A stretch of 64,000 nucleotides of DNA from Thelephora terrestris (Eukaryota; Basidiomycota; Agaricomycetes; Thelephorales; Thelephoraceae), in contig WIUZ02000013.1 of assembly GCA_015956445.1 (NCBI GenBank), positions 1,116,001 to 1,180,000 of the forward strand, written 5' to 3'. The notes beneath the pieces were generated by a model. The model saw only the letters and a list, made by a program, of their open reading frames with translations, was not told the DNA's origin and did no database searches. Shown here piece after piece: positions 20,591 to 30,938 of this stretch; position 1 is the stretch's first letter, and each line of letters opens with the position of its first letter. The position numbers and the translations under genes are program-made.

Positions 20591-23500
20591 TCAAGGGTCG
20601 TTTCGGGACTGCTGTTGAGGATTATTAGGTGCAGGACATTTCCTACAGCCACAATAACACTCACCATTCGAGGTGGGCTCCGTCTTGACTGATTCTTGGG
20701 GTTGTTCTTCGAGGTTTGGTGATATTTCGTCCAAAGTGAGTTCGACCTCTTTTATACCCTCTGGTGCTCCCAATAATTTTATTTCCTTGGTGGTCCTATC
20801 CTTTTCTAGGTGTACAAAGGTTTCTACAGGGTCTCCACCGGTTGTGCACGTTTCCGAGCCCTTTTTCCGTTCCATGTGGGCCTCAGACTCGGACGCGTGA
20901 TCGGAAGTCTGTGGGTCACTTCCTAATTTGGTAAGTGTTTCTTCTTCTGCTTTCTTCGTTTCCTCGTCGGTGTCACTGACATCTTTATCCTCCTTTCCTT
21001 GGTTAGATTTCTCTGGATCCTGGGTTGAGGGCCCGTTACCTCCATTCTTCGCAGGTAGCCCGCGTCGGACTTCGATTGTTCCGTCATCCGATTTACTGAT
21101 TGTGTAAGTTCTTATTTCTTCATTCGCGACCATCAGGTCCCTACTCAATTCATCTAGCACTCCTTCCAGCTCATCCTGCTCCATTACATTCCACATTACT
21201 TCGTTGTCCTCGGGTGTTTTGCTCTTGAATTCTGAGCCGAAGACCCTTATCCGCTTTTTCGGCACTGCAGGTTCCGACGGTTCCGGTACGTATGTTTGTT
21301 CTATGTTGTTATTGTCTGGATCGTAATTAAACGCATCCGGATATTCGCGCAGAATGTCCAATCCGGCTTCCCGCGGGTCTTGTCGGTATTGTTCCCCATA
21401 CACGGCATGGTTACCTCCGGGTAATGATCGACTGCCGGTTCCGAACGTTGTGTCATTCGGTGCCTGGCGCCTTCTTGGCTTCTTGTTATCTTCTTTCGTC
21501 CCTGCTTGGTAAGGTTCCCATTCTTCTACGGGTTCGTGCGCTACTTTTCCTTTATCCAGGGTGGGCCGTTTGTATTTGTCGTTAGGGCCGTTGTTTTCTG
21601 CTGATGTGTATCTTCTCGGGAAAAGTCTCGATATGTTGGACCTGTGTTTTCCGTGATCGGGTAACCACTGTTCTTCATTCTCGTCTTCTTCATCCGTGCT
21701 TGATTCCTCAAATCTATTTGGCCTGGATCCTGGGTCGTCTGACCTGTTCCATTCTTCTTGAATTGTCTCAAGTTTCCCGTATCGCATGGTAAGTTCTGAT
21801 ATGTTTTCTTCATGTTTTCCGTGATCGGTTAACCTGGATTCCGCAGAACTTTCTTCTTCGTCAATGCTGGGTCCTTCGAGGTTATTCGGACTGGATCCTG
21901 GGTCGTTTGACCCATCTCTTTCCATTCCCATCGGTCTCCATACGTTTCTTGTGTCAGTAAGTTCGGATATGTCGTTTTTGTGTTTTCCGTGATCGGTAAT
22001 TTTTTGTTGATTAGACCTTTCGTCGTCTTCTTCGTCTGGCCCACCAGGGCTATTCGGGCTAGATTCCAGGTCGTCTGACCCATCCATGTCCATTCTGCTC
22101 GGTTCTAGAATTTTCTCCACATTGGTAAGTGCGGTCTTATTGAATTCTCTTTCCCACTCATTTTCCAACTCATTGTCTGCGCTATCTAGGTCTGCATGCC
22201 GGTTACCTGGTACTGCTTCCGTCGCAAATGCACAGGCTTCCACAACCACTGGTCGTTTACGGCCTTTGACCTGCTTCTGATCCTGCCGCTCGAACGTTTG
22301 CAAGTACCTTCGGAACTCATCTCCTTGGGCCTTTTCTGTAAGTTTTCTTGTCCGTCGCATTCGCGTTACCTTGGCGATGGTGGACTGATCTTCTTCCTTC
22401 AGGCTCCATCTTCGCTTCCTGGAGGTTGGTAGGGTTGAGGGCGGATCTGGTTCAGGGGTAGCGAGAGTTTGAGAGGGTTGAGGGCTTTCCGGGTGGGGTC
22501 GCGTAGATAGTTCGGCTTCGTGTGGGGCAGGGTCGTTTTTTGCGGCCCTGTCTTCATTCTCCAAGTCTTCACTACATAGCCTTGTCCACGGCTTCTGGTC
22601 GCACGCGGCCTTCTTTCGTTCGAGTTTGCACAGCGCGTTCCATTCCTCGTCGGAAGCTCCTTTCCGGACCATTTTAATATAAGTTTCGTATAGGTCTGAA
22701 CTAATAATATTTTCGTTCGACCATCCATTTATATCCTCATCCGAATATTCTTCCGTCTCCTTTTCCGCGCGTGTTTCCTCCGGCTTCCGTAGATCTTCTT
22801 CCGTCCCGATCCGTCCGATTTCATCGTCTGTCTCGCTTCTTCTGTCGTCTTCATCAAGCACTAGCGCTTCGCGTCGTTGCGCGGGCGTCGGTGGGTCTTC
22901 TCTCGCGATCGTTACTGGTGAGTAAATAAAATCATTTTCTCTTTCCTCCAGGGCTTCCGTTTCGACGTCGGCCATATTACTTCCGATCACGAGGCTTCCT
23001 TCTTCTTCCTCGCTGTCCGGTATCTCGCCTTCTTCAATTTCTTTATTTCCTCCTACTGCATATACTCTTGCTTGATAATCCTTTGGTTGATACCTAAAAT
23101 TCCTGTTGTCTTCTTCATTGTCCCGAGATCCATATGTAGAGGGAAGGGGTCTAATTTTTCGCCAACCTTTATTGGTAATAATTCTCAGATGAGAATTCCT
23201 ACCATCTTCTATCCAAGTGGCTTTATGGTCAACACCCCATTCTCTTCCAAGCAGTAGCTGAAATCCTGCATTCTTCTTTACGTAGAGATTTCCGGGTGCC
23301 ATAACTCTTCCTTTTGTAGTCTTCATTGTCATCTCTGCACAGGGTATCATTCCTGCACATTGGGAGAGATTTCCGTCAACTGACATCATCGGAATCCTGT
23401 GTTCCTCGGCGTTGGACCAAGGTATGCCTGCTGTTTCTATTAACCTTTGATTAACAATGTTGAGTTGGGATCCACTGTCAAAGACTCCAGTCATCATAGT

Positions 23501-25189
23501 CCCTGCCACATTGACTGGTATCTTGATCAATCCATCCCTGGGCACTGTTACTGTAGGCTCCACAAGGTCTGTTTCATCTTCTTGATCATAGTCTTCTTCA
23601 TCTTCTGATTGTTCCTGGACTACAGCTTGAAATGGTTGCTGTTCCTCCTTCTCAATCACCTCGGCGAGGAGGCCAATTTTCTGCTGCATTGGGACAGAGA
23701 CCTCATGCCCTTGTTTCATTGCGCTCACAAGGCCTCGTCGCAAAGAAGGCGCAGCATCGATTGCTTCCTGTACAGTTAGGGTAATGTTGGTGTTTAGTAT
23801 TTTAGTGGCAATTGCTGAACTGTCTGGCTTCTTGGTAGTCCTGGGATTAGTGACTTTGGGACCATTGGTTTGCTCCAAATGCGCCGAGTGCTTCCTATTG
23901 TAGTTAGTAGGCTTTGCAGTGACCTCCTGGTCAACCTCCATTGGAAGCAACTGGTTGTCCGTTTTACCTTTAATTATGCCCTTGTTGGGGTTAGAGGCAG
24001 ACCGGATGTTCCCCGTCTGGTTGCTGTTAAGATTGACGTGATTCTTGATTGGGTGCTGTGGCCTACCAGGACTCTTTGCTTCCCTGCTCCTGGGGAGCTT
24101 CTCCATCCCTTGGGGTCGGCTAGGTAAGACTTGCTGTACCTTCTTCCTGTGTTCCTTGCTGATTTGGGTGGTCCTTTCAACACCAAAAGCTTGACAGTGT
24201 TCTACCTCCCCAGAGGTCCATCCTAATTCCGCTTCTTGTTCATCAGTATCAGCATCGTCTTCATACCTATCCACTCCTATGTAGTTACATGCAGTTTCCA
24301 AAGTAGGGTTGTATGGCAAGGCTTCAGCATAATGGACTTCAGCTGCAACATGTTTAGTAATAGCTTGTATCCATGTCTCATTAGGTGCTCGGTAGATTCT
24401 TGAGTTGTCAGGCCACTGTAACCGTCCTGACGTTGGGTCCTTTACTATCTTCCCAGCTTTTACCAATTTGTAAATTTCCTCACATGCCCTAATGTGGTGA
24501 CCCTGCTGTCCACAACCAAAACAGGTGTAGTTCTGTCCAATTGCGTTGGGGCCTGTTGCCATAGAGAAACTTTGAGGAGGGGGTTGAGACATTCTCTGGG
24601 GTGATGGATTGAAAGGTGGTCGATAGGAGGGATTTGGTCCTTGTCGTGACTGGGGGTTGGTGAATTGTTGGTTGCCAAGGTTCTGATGAGGTGGTAGTTC
24701 CCTCTGGAATGGTCTTCTAGGTTGATTTGGTCTTGCTGAGTTTCGGTTAGGAGGAGGTTCTACGTAATTCTGGAGATGTGGGTACTGCTGAGCAAAGTGT
24801 ACATATTTGACCCAGTACTTGGGGTCATCAATCTTGAGGTTACTCAGGTCGTCCACTAGCTGGTTGAAGTCTTCATCCTGCTTTCCTTTGTGCTTCTTGG
24901 TCTTTGTGGGTAACTTAGGAGGAGATTTAGGTGGAGTCAGGGGTGACTTGTGTTGGATAAGAGGCTTTGGTTCATCATCTGATTCGTCTTCTGAGTTATA
25001 TCCTGAGAGCTTAAATGGCTTAGTGGATTCCTCTTGGTCTGACTCTTCTTCTTCAGAGGACTGGTATCCGCCTTTAGTTGCCAGGTGCTGATCAAACCTA
25101 TAAGGGTTAAGGACTGAATCAGCTCCTTCTACTATGTCTGCAATGCTGAATGGCACTGTCACATCTAAGTGAGGCGTGACCATCCTCAT
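20591..25189 (-). CDS. Gag/protease frame of the outer element
   Basis: A frame of 1532 residues. The first ~60 residues look like the end of a gag capsid region. A CCHC zinc knuckle (C-F-G-C-G-Q-Q-G-H-H-I-R-A-C) lies near residue 225. A retropepsin-like domain with the F-D-S-G-S active site lies near residue 570, with G-R-E-W further on. The remaining ~800 residues are acidic and low complexity, include three imperfect ~50-residue repeats around an H-G-K-H core (about 21640-22100), and end in a cysteine cluster C-Y-C-G-C-R-K-C. No reverse transcriptase follows. The gag region extends upstream beyond the solo LTR insertion at 25215-28514. Confidence 0.85.
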   Translation of the reverse strand: MRMVTPHLDVTVPFSIADIVEGADSVLNPYRFDQHLATKGGYQSSEEEESDQEESTKPFKLSGYNSEDESDDEPKPLIQHKSPLTPPKSPPKLPTKTKKHKGKQDEDFNQLVDDLSNLKIDDPKYWVKYVHFAQQYPHLQNYVEPPPNRNSARPNQPRRPFQRELPPHQNLGNQQFTNPQSRQGPNPSYRPPFNPSPQRMSQPPPQSFSMATGPNAIGQNYTCFGCGQQGHHIRACEEIYKLVKAGKIVKDPTSGRLQWPDNSRIYRAPNETWIQAITKHVAAEVHYAEALPYNPTLETACNYIGVDRYEDDADTDEQEAELGWTSGEVEHCQAFGVERTTQISKEHRKKVQQVLPSRPQGMEKLPRSREAKSPGRPQHPIKNHVNLNSNQTGNIRSASNPNKGIIKGKTDNQLLPMEVDQEVTAKPTNYNRKHSAHLEQTNGPKVTNPRTTKKPDSSAIATKILNTNITLTVQEAIDAAPSLRRGLVSAMKQGHEVSVPMQQKIGLLAEVIEKEEQQPFQAVVQEQSEDEEDYDQEDETDLVEPTVTVPRDGLIKIPVNVAGTMMTGVFDSGSQLNIVNQRLIETAGIPWSNAEEHRIPMMSVDGNLSQCAGMIPCAEMTMKTTKGRVMAPGNLYVKKNAGFQLLLGREWGVDHKATWIEDGRNSHLRIITNKGWRKIRPLPSTYGSRDNEEDNRNFRYQPKDYQARVYAVGGNKEIEEGEIPDSEEEEGSLVIGSNMADVETEALEERENDFIYSPVTIAREDPPTPAQRREALVLDEDDRRSETDDEIGRIGTEEDLRKPEETRAEKETEEYSDEDINGWSNENIISSDLYETYIKMVRKGASDEEWNALCKLERKKAACDQKPWTRLCSEDLENEDRAAKNDPAPHEAELSTRPHPESPQPSQTLATPEPDPPSTLPTSRKRRWSLKEEDQSTIAKVTRMRRTRKLTEKAQGDEFRRYLQTFERQDQKQVKGRKRPVVVEACAFATEAVPGNRHADLDSADNELENEWEREFNKTALTNVEKILEPSRMDMDGSDDLESSPNSPGGPDEEDDERSNQQKITDHGKHKNDISELTDTRNVWRPMGMERDGSNDPGSSPNNLEGPSIDEEESSAESRLTDHGKHEENISELTMRYGKLETIQEEWNRSDDPGSRPNRFEESSTDEEDENEEQWLPDHGKHRSNISRLFPRRYTSAENNGPNDKYKRPTLDKGKVAHEPVEEWEPYQAGTKEDNKKPRRRQAPNDTTFGTGSRSLPGGNHAVYGEQYRQDPREAGLDILREYPDAFNYDPDNNNIEQTYVPEPSEPAVPKKRIRVFGSEFKSKTPEDNEVMWNVMEQDELEGVLDELSRDLMVANEEIRTYTISKSDDGTIEVRRGLPAKNGGNGPSTQDPEKSNQGKEDKDVSDTDEETKKAEEETLTKLGSDPQTSDHASESEAHMERKKGSETCTTGGDPVETFVHLEKDRTTKEIKLLGAPEGIKEVELTLDEISPNLEEQPQESVKTEPTSNGECYCGCRKCPAPNNPQQQSRNDP

Positions 25190-25214
25190 CTGGGCTTCAA
25201 CTTGTCTCCTGAAA

Positions 25215-28200
25215 TGTCAGGAACATGGTATTTTTAAACTTTTTATAACACGCTCTTTCTTCGAACTCTTCTTACCAATCCTTATGTTTTGAATGCTTCG
25301 CCCTCCTTATCCTTCACACCAATCATTCGAAACACACACACGCGCATACTATTCCCAGCGAATCCACAACGAGCTATACAAGTGCTATCCTAATCCCATC
25401 AAAAGTCGACTCTATCTACGGCAGGCCTGAAGGTCATCAACTGTCCATCTCGGAGATCGTAGTGCTGGCCCCTCCTTGCTAGGACCTCCCCGAACATGGC
25501 ATCACCATCTTCGGCACTCAGCTGAACGACCAGTTCAAGCCGATAAGAAGAGATACCTTCGAGCGGACCGATCAGCCTCCCAGATGTCACCGAACTGCTG
25601 AACACCTGGTCCCACATCTCCATCACCGGGTGACTGCTCGACAGTACTGTCGACGTAGTCGGCAAGCGACCCTCCGTCTCCCTCGTCGGACCCCTGGGTG
25701 GGATCCTGTCTTGCGAGTCGAAGCTGGTGGCGAAGCTGGATCTCCGACTCGACCTGTCGGTAGGAACGGTTGACCCGATAGCGGAACTCTCGTCCTCCAC
25801 CTCGACCAGACTGGTCACCATCCGACTCAACTGGACGAGGGTAGGGATTAGCCGATGGAGCCATGCGATGAGCAGGGCGGCGTCGAGAGCGTTTGCATCG
25901 TTGCCCCTTAGTCACCGGACGTACCTCGGCGACCCTCGGAGCATCTTCAGCTCGGTCAACCTCCATGACCTCATCCTCGATCTTCACCAACTGATGGATC
26001 GGCTGCAAGACGCAACGCCCACAGTTCTCCTTGTCGGACGGGGCCAAGGTGGAAGCCGGACCTGGAGTCGGAACGGGAATCGCGTTCTCGATCGGAGGCG
26101 TCGCATAGGACGACGGGTTAGGCGATGGGAGTACCACCTCGTCGGCGTACTCCAACTCGAACGGAACATCGGCTGTCCCCTGACCAACCAATTTGGGACC
26201 CTCCTTACAGTTACAGGTCTTGTCCTGCAAGGACTCGACCTGCGCTGTCAACACAGCCACCACGTTCTCGAGTTCTTCGGTCTAGGAAATGTCAGCTTTC
26301 ATCATTTTAAGCAATGATGAAAGCGGCATTACCTTTTCATCCCTCCTGGCCAACGCCCCCTTAATGTTGTTATCCCTAACCTTCAACCCAGCGATCAACT
26401 CCTGATGGTTGGCGACCATCGCCTCCAACGCCTCGTTCGTCCCTTGCTGAAAGGCAGCCAAGGTCTCCTTCATTTGAAGACCCTCCGCTGACAGACGTAG
26501 GACGTCTGCCTTCGCCTCCTTCACCTCACGCTCCAATCGTTCAACCTAGGCAGTTTGATTAGTCGAGAGTCATACTCGAATATTCAAACGGAGAACCTAC
26601 TTTGCTCTCCCCTTCCCGAACGAGCGACCACAACAACGACGTGGCAGCAGTGGCATGGCGGACGGCCCGAGGAATGGTTGCCCCGTGCTCCAATAGGTCC
26701 TGATCGTAGATTCCCCTCTGCAGGGTGTACCAGAGCTCCTTCTTGATCGGATGCTCCAACTCCCCGAACCTACCCCTCATTCGGAAGGCCACCTTCTCGG
26801 CGATGATCGTACGGACCCAGAGCTCGTCGTCCCAGGTCAATCCCATCAAGTGAGGGATCGTCTCCCGGAGACGTTCGGCGTCCACCTCCGTAATGACCTC
26901 CAAGATCTAGAAGCCGTTAGCTGGACATCAACGCCCAAAAGAACGTAACCTCTACCTAGAGGAAGGCGTTAGTGCTAGTACACGAAGCTCTAGGTCTCCC
27001 CCATACCTGGTCATCCGTGGTATAGGGAGTCCCAGCCGCACAGGCGTAGGACTTGCGGGCGGCGGCACGACGGTCGATGCGAGAGATGGTGGAGATACCA
27101 TTGGCAACTTTGTAGGTATGGTTGTTGGGGAAAGACATGTTGTGGTAAGATGATGGGGAAGTTGCTGGTGTTGCTGATCAAGGATGGCTCCAAGAAGACG
27201 TCCTTCTTATAGCCTAGATCGGTGATCCTTCACGTGACCTACCTCGACGAACCTCATTGGTCCGGGTCACATCAACTTCCGCCCCTGTACCATCATCATC
27301 AGCTTACTACATCAAGCTGACACCTCGGCCCGCGGGACGGCCTTGGAAGAACTTCGTTCCGGAACGCCTAGAACGCGCGCGCACTAAAAATAGGTCTCAA
27401 GACCCTGATGACCCCTTAATGACATCACGAACCCCTTTTACGACCCCTCATGACTTTACGATTACGATCAACCCTGGACCCTGATCACACACGTGGACAG
27501 TCACATCACAGTCTCCTAACCGGAGGAAGGACTCGCCGCTATTCGGAAGCATCGCCTTAGGATCCTTCTGGTTAGCCCAGCACATGTGGAGTAGCCGTTA
27601 GCGTGAAACGCCGGCGAATCTGTAATCCCTCATGTCCCATGAGTCTAGGCTCGACCTCCTCATGTTCGGACGTACGTTGAGGTTGCCACTAGTCCGTGAT
27701 GCTGTTACCGCCTACAGACAACAAGGGATGTTTGCATGGCTCTACTCCCGAATCCGCTGGTACAACTATGTAAAGGGAGATTGCCACCTGACCCTTGGGT
27801 GTGATCCCCAGGTACGAACTTTCATGACCCCATGCCCCTATTTCTTTTAGGACTAGTGTTATCTTTACCCCTATGTTTCATGCGGACATTCCTTATCTTT
27901 TATGCAATCCTTCACACGCTAGTAAGGCCCTTTGTCTTTTATTCTCCCACGCGTCACCTTTGTTCGCTTCCCTTACTTAGCGTTCTCACGCTCCTTATCT
28001 CCCTTTGTTCGGACTTGATAAGGGTATATTAGGGTATTGACGTCATGGCCACTCCTTTAGTATAAGTAGCAACTGTGGCTGTATCGTAGTACCTTAGTTT
28101 TGTTACCTCAGGAAATCCTCTGCCCTTCTCAGCCCAGTTGCAGTTAAGGCCAAGTCAGAGTTTCTTGTTTGATCCAAGACATCCCCCATCTGCTCTCCCT

Positions 28201-28514
28201 CCCGCTCTGCGCGTCAACTGCGCCTCGTAACTATAGACTCCCAGCAGTCATATTAGAACACCTCGAGCGTCCAGTCGATCAACTGGTGGAGTCATCAATC
28301 CTGTCGTAGAGATCAACCCTTGTTTGTTAAACCGAACGAAGTACGGTTTAGGTTGGGTTTCTCTTTAGGATCTCGACCTGACTTGTAGTGACCTCGGACA
28401 ACCTACCGGAAGAATAGAGACGTGATCGTTCTCTCACAAGCTAGTTGGACTAGTGAGTACTCTGCGGAGTCGGCTCAGTGCACTGGTAGTTGTTGGGGTA
28501 GAGTGGCCCTGACA
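25215..28514 (-). repeat. Solo LTR (3300 bp) inserted in the outer gag gene
   Basis: On the minus strand it starts TGTCAGGGCCACTCT, like the chromovirus LTR, and ends CCTGACA. It is bounded by a perfect 5-bp duplication, TGAAA on the plus strand (25210-25214 and 28515-28519). No partner LTR or internal region of this family is present, so it is a solo LTR left by recombination. It is related to, but clearly diverged from, the 2932-bp LTRs at 3263 and 12062, and carries a homologous coding region. Confidence 0.9.
25399..27138 (-). CDS. LTR-borne coiled-coil gene of the solo LTR (homologue of 4194-5944)
   Basis: Open blocks on the minus strand start at ATG 27138 and are separated by short GT...AG gaps. 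The second block (about 26600-26900) shares W-D-D-E-L-W, G-I-Y-D and an aromatic tail with the chromovirus LTR gene. The third (about 26320-26550) is a coiled coil beginning R-E-V-K-E-A-K, identical in those residues to the chromovirus version. The final block contains F-E-L-E-Y-A and is again open in two frames (ending 25535 or 25399). Orientation relative to the LTR ends is the same as in the chromovirus. No known domain is recognised. Confidence 0.62.
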
Positions 28515-29043
28515 TGAAAGAGGCATTCAATCCTTCCCAGAAATATCTATTGACATCTCTAGTGGAGATCTTCCTCATTTCTCTGGCACGTCCTACCAAC
28601 TGATGGAATTTGATTTGGTATTTCTTGAATCTGTCCAGGGTATCCATTCGACGTTTTCTCCATTTGGTGGTGAAAGCCTCAATTTTTCCCACATTCAGGG
28701 ATCCTTGCTTGTCCCCAAAGAAGTAATCGAGCTCAACCAATAGAGTTCCATAGTCCCTTTTGGCATGGGAAGGCCAAGTTCGCAGCAGGTTAGCGATTCC
28801 AGGGCTACAGTATCGAATGAGTCCTTGGTACTTTTCCTTTGATGAGGTGACGTCATAGCGGTTGCATAGGTGGTTATAATTCTCCAAGAAGGGCTCCAAG
28901 GTATTGGCGGCTCCTGTGAAGGTTTCTGGTGCACGTGATTTGTTGGGGGCTGGTAATTCCAAGTAGGAATTTGATTGAGTAAGGAGGTCTTCAACTCCAT
29001 TGAAGGGATGTTGTTCGTTTTCTGTATCTGAGATATAAGTCAT
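28515..29043 (-). CDS. N-terminal gag region of the outer element
   Basis: The frame starts about 110 bp inside the 5' LTR and shows a Ty3/gypsy-type gag capsid region (F-T-G-A, L-E-P-F-L-E-N-Y, Y-F-W-E-G-L). The frame is interrupted by the solo LTR inserted at 28514. The remainder of the gag region lies beyond that insertion. Confidence 0.8.
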
Positions 29044-29130
29044 GTTGGTTGATGTAGAGGAGATGGAGGGTGATGAAGGTGTGATGGTGGGAATGGTGTT
29101 TGTGGTGATAAGATGGTGTTTTATTGAAGC

Positions 29131-29148
29131 CCCTCGCCGTGGGCTCCA
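29131..29148 (-). promoter_or_regulatory. Primer-binding site of the outer element
   Basis: Two bases inside the 5' LTR, the minus strand reads TGGAGCCCACGGCGAGGG. Starting with TGG, it fits the complement of a tRNA 3' end (...CCA). The donor tRNA is not identified. This supports a minus-strand orientation for the element. Confidence 0.6.
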
Positions 29149-29150
29149 GA

Positions 29151-30560
29151 TGTCGAGTTAGCTGAGGTTGTAGTGAAGAGGTCTATAAGAACTCTTACTA
29201 GTCCTTCTTGGTTTACTTAGAAGCTAAGCGTTAACAACTAAGTAGGCTGGTTGAGAAGTCAGTTATCCCGACTATCAACTCCACAGGGTGGGCGGGGTTT
29301 CGTACTTTCCGGCTCCTTGTCCTGATGAGTTCGCTGAAGGAGGTTGTAGGTCCTTCAGATGTGTTCAGAGGGGTTCAGTAACCTTTATCACTACTGCACG
29401 TATATTCCCTGGTCCAAACACCTAGTAAGAATGTAAAGGGGGTTGCTGATCTTGATAAGAATGGAGTTCCTGATCTACGCTGATGATCGGGAATGGAGAT
29501 AATGATGTGTGAAACTGATACGATCGAGGCTGTGTATGAGGCTGTGAAGAAGGCTGTGTAGAATGCTGTGCACTGTGGCTGTGTAAGTGGCTGTGCTGTG
29601 GCTGTGTTAAGGGGGTGGCTGTGCTAATACTTCTGAGGCTGTGCTGATATGTCTGAGTAGTTTTGATGATCTGTCAATATACTGCTGAGGTACGTCCAAA
29701 TGCTGCTGAGATATGTCTGATAACTTGATACTGCTGAAACTTGAGAACCTGTCTTGATAAGATAAACTTCTTGATATGTCTGAGATACTGATACGTCGGA
29801 TACCAATGTGGTACTATTACTAAATCTGTCTGTCACCTAGTCAGTCACTAGTCTGAGGTAGAATACTCTCTGCCTGAAGGGTCTGCCTTCAGCACTAACA
29901 GAGATAAGGATATTGCTACGTCACAGAGTCAAGTGTACTAAGCTTATTCAGAAGTCCAAACTTAGAACTTATTCACACAGAGGTGGGGCTCAAAATGGTA
30001 TGTGATTACTGAAAATCACTCAACCACTCAGGCCTAAGGAGGTGAGGCAAAGTAGGGGTCTTGGTGAAAAGGGGTAGAGTAAAAGAGGGTGGGTTATAGA
30101 GAGAAGAGGGGATAGAAGGGACAACTACTGGCCAGTGGCCAACAGCTGTTGGGTAGAGAGAGAGGGGGGTAAAAGGTTATGGGTGAGTTGCCTTTCCTTA
30201 GAACTGGGGGTGAGTTCTTTATATACTTTTTCATGTGAGATTATTCTAGAACGTTCTATGGCCTTCTACTGTATTCTATGGTAATTAATGGTGTGACAGA
30301 CGTCACAAGTGTGACAAAATGTCACAAAAGCGTGACCGATGTCACATGGGGTGTGACGTTCCGTCACCTTCTAGAATATTCCGGCAAGTTCCAGGATGTT
30401 CCAGCGCATTCTAGGATGTTCCTGAACTTTCTGTAACATTCCATGAGTTTCTTGTCCTTATCTAATCTAATCTTATCTGATAAGACTGTTATCTTATCTA
30501 ATCTAATCTTGTTGTGGTGAATTATCATAAATAATGACATGGTTGTTCTCATGTCCGACA
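29151..30560 (-). repeat. 5' LTR of the outer element
   Basis: 1410 bp, matching 553-1972. The promoter-like motifs are repeated here: TATATAAAG at 30225-30217, heat-shock-type elements at 30244-30256 and 30369-30381, the GTGAC array between, and TTATCT/GATAAG repeats at about 30454-30513. This is the copy expected to drive the element. Confidence 0.93.
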
Positions 30561-30938
30561 CCGCCCCATAGGAGTCGATGATTAAGTGTTTTGGGAGAAA
30601 TCACCCAGATCGAGGACCCCGGAAGTATAGTTCAGACCCACCGGGGTGACAGTCGCGTGTCGCTCGGTGCGCTGCCGCGCCCCCCCTGCAATCAGCCCTC
30701 CGTCGTGCCGGACACCCCGATGATTTGGCGCCAATGTTTGAATGCCTGTTCCAAAAAGGGATGCTCCTGCAGCCAATTGCCACGCTCGAACTATAGTCCC
30801 TGTTTGTCCAGAGAACGTCACTAAGCTTCTGAATCTGATGGAACGTGCACGTTTCGGAGCTCTCCGGATGAGTAGATACGGTGCAATGTCTTGTCGATAA
30901 TTTGACCCAGGCTCAAGTCCGGAAAACAACATGTATGA
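30561..30938. other. No supported gene; gap between two mobile elements
   Basis: Unique-looking sequence between the outer LTR element and the left DNA-transposon copy. I see no coding or RNA feature. Its last nine bases, CATGTATGA (30930-30938), are one half of a target-site duplication. Confidence 0.5.

Larger units (their letters stand above)
553..30560 (-). mobile_element. Outer giant LTR retrotransposon: gag-protease, no RT or integrase seen
   Basis: Two direct repeats of about 1.4 kb (553-1972 and 29151-30560) begin TG and end CA on the plus strand and are flanked by a 4-bp CCGC match. Reading on the minus strand the order is: LTR, primer-binding site, gag, gag/protease frame, coiled-coil frame, a 2-kb non-coding stretch, four small related frames, LTR. 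Subtracting two later insertions the element is about 15 kb. Long open frames and near-identical LTRs (a 10-bp length difference in a short tandem repeat is the only change I noticed) suggest a young element. Apart from the two insertions it looks largely whole. I searched the minus-strand frames for reverse transcriptase, RNase H and integrase motifs and saw none. It is therefore probably non-autonomous and mobilised by a related Ty3/gypsy element, although family placement rests only on gag and protease. Confidence 0.85.

Noticed and set aside
18437-25189. Hidden reverse transcriptase or integrase in the outer element
   Set aside because: I looked for the Y-x-D-D, D-A-S and HHCC patterns in these frames and found none.
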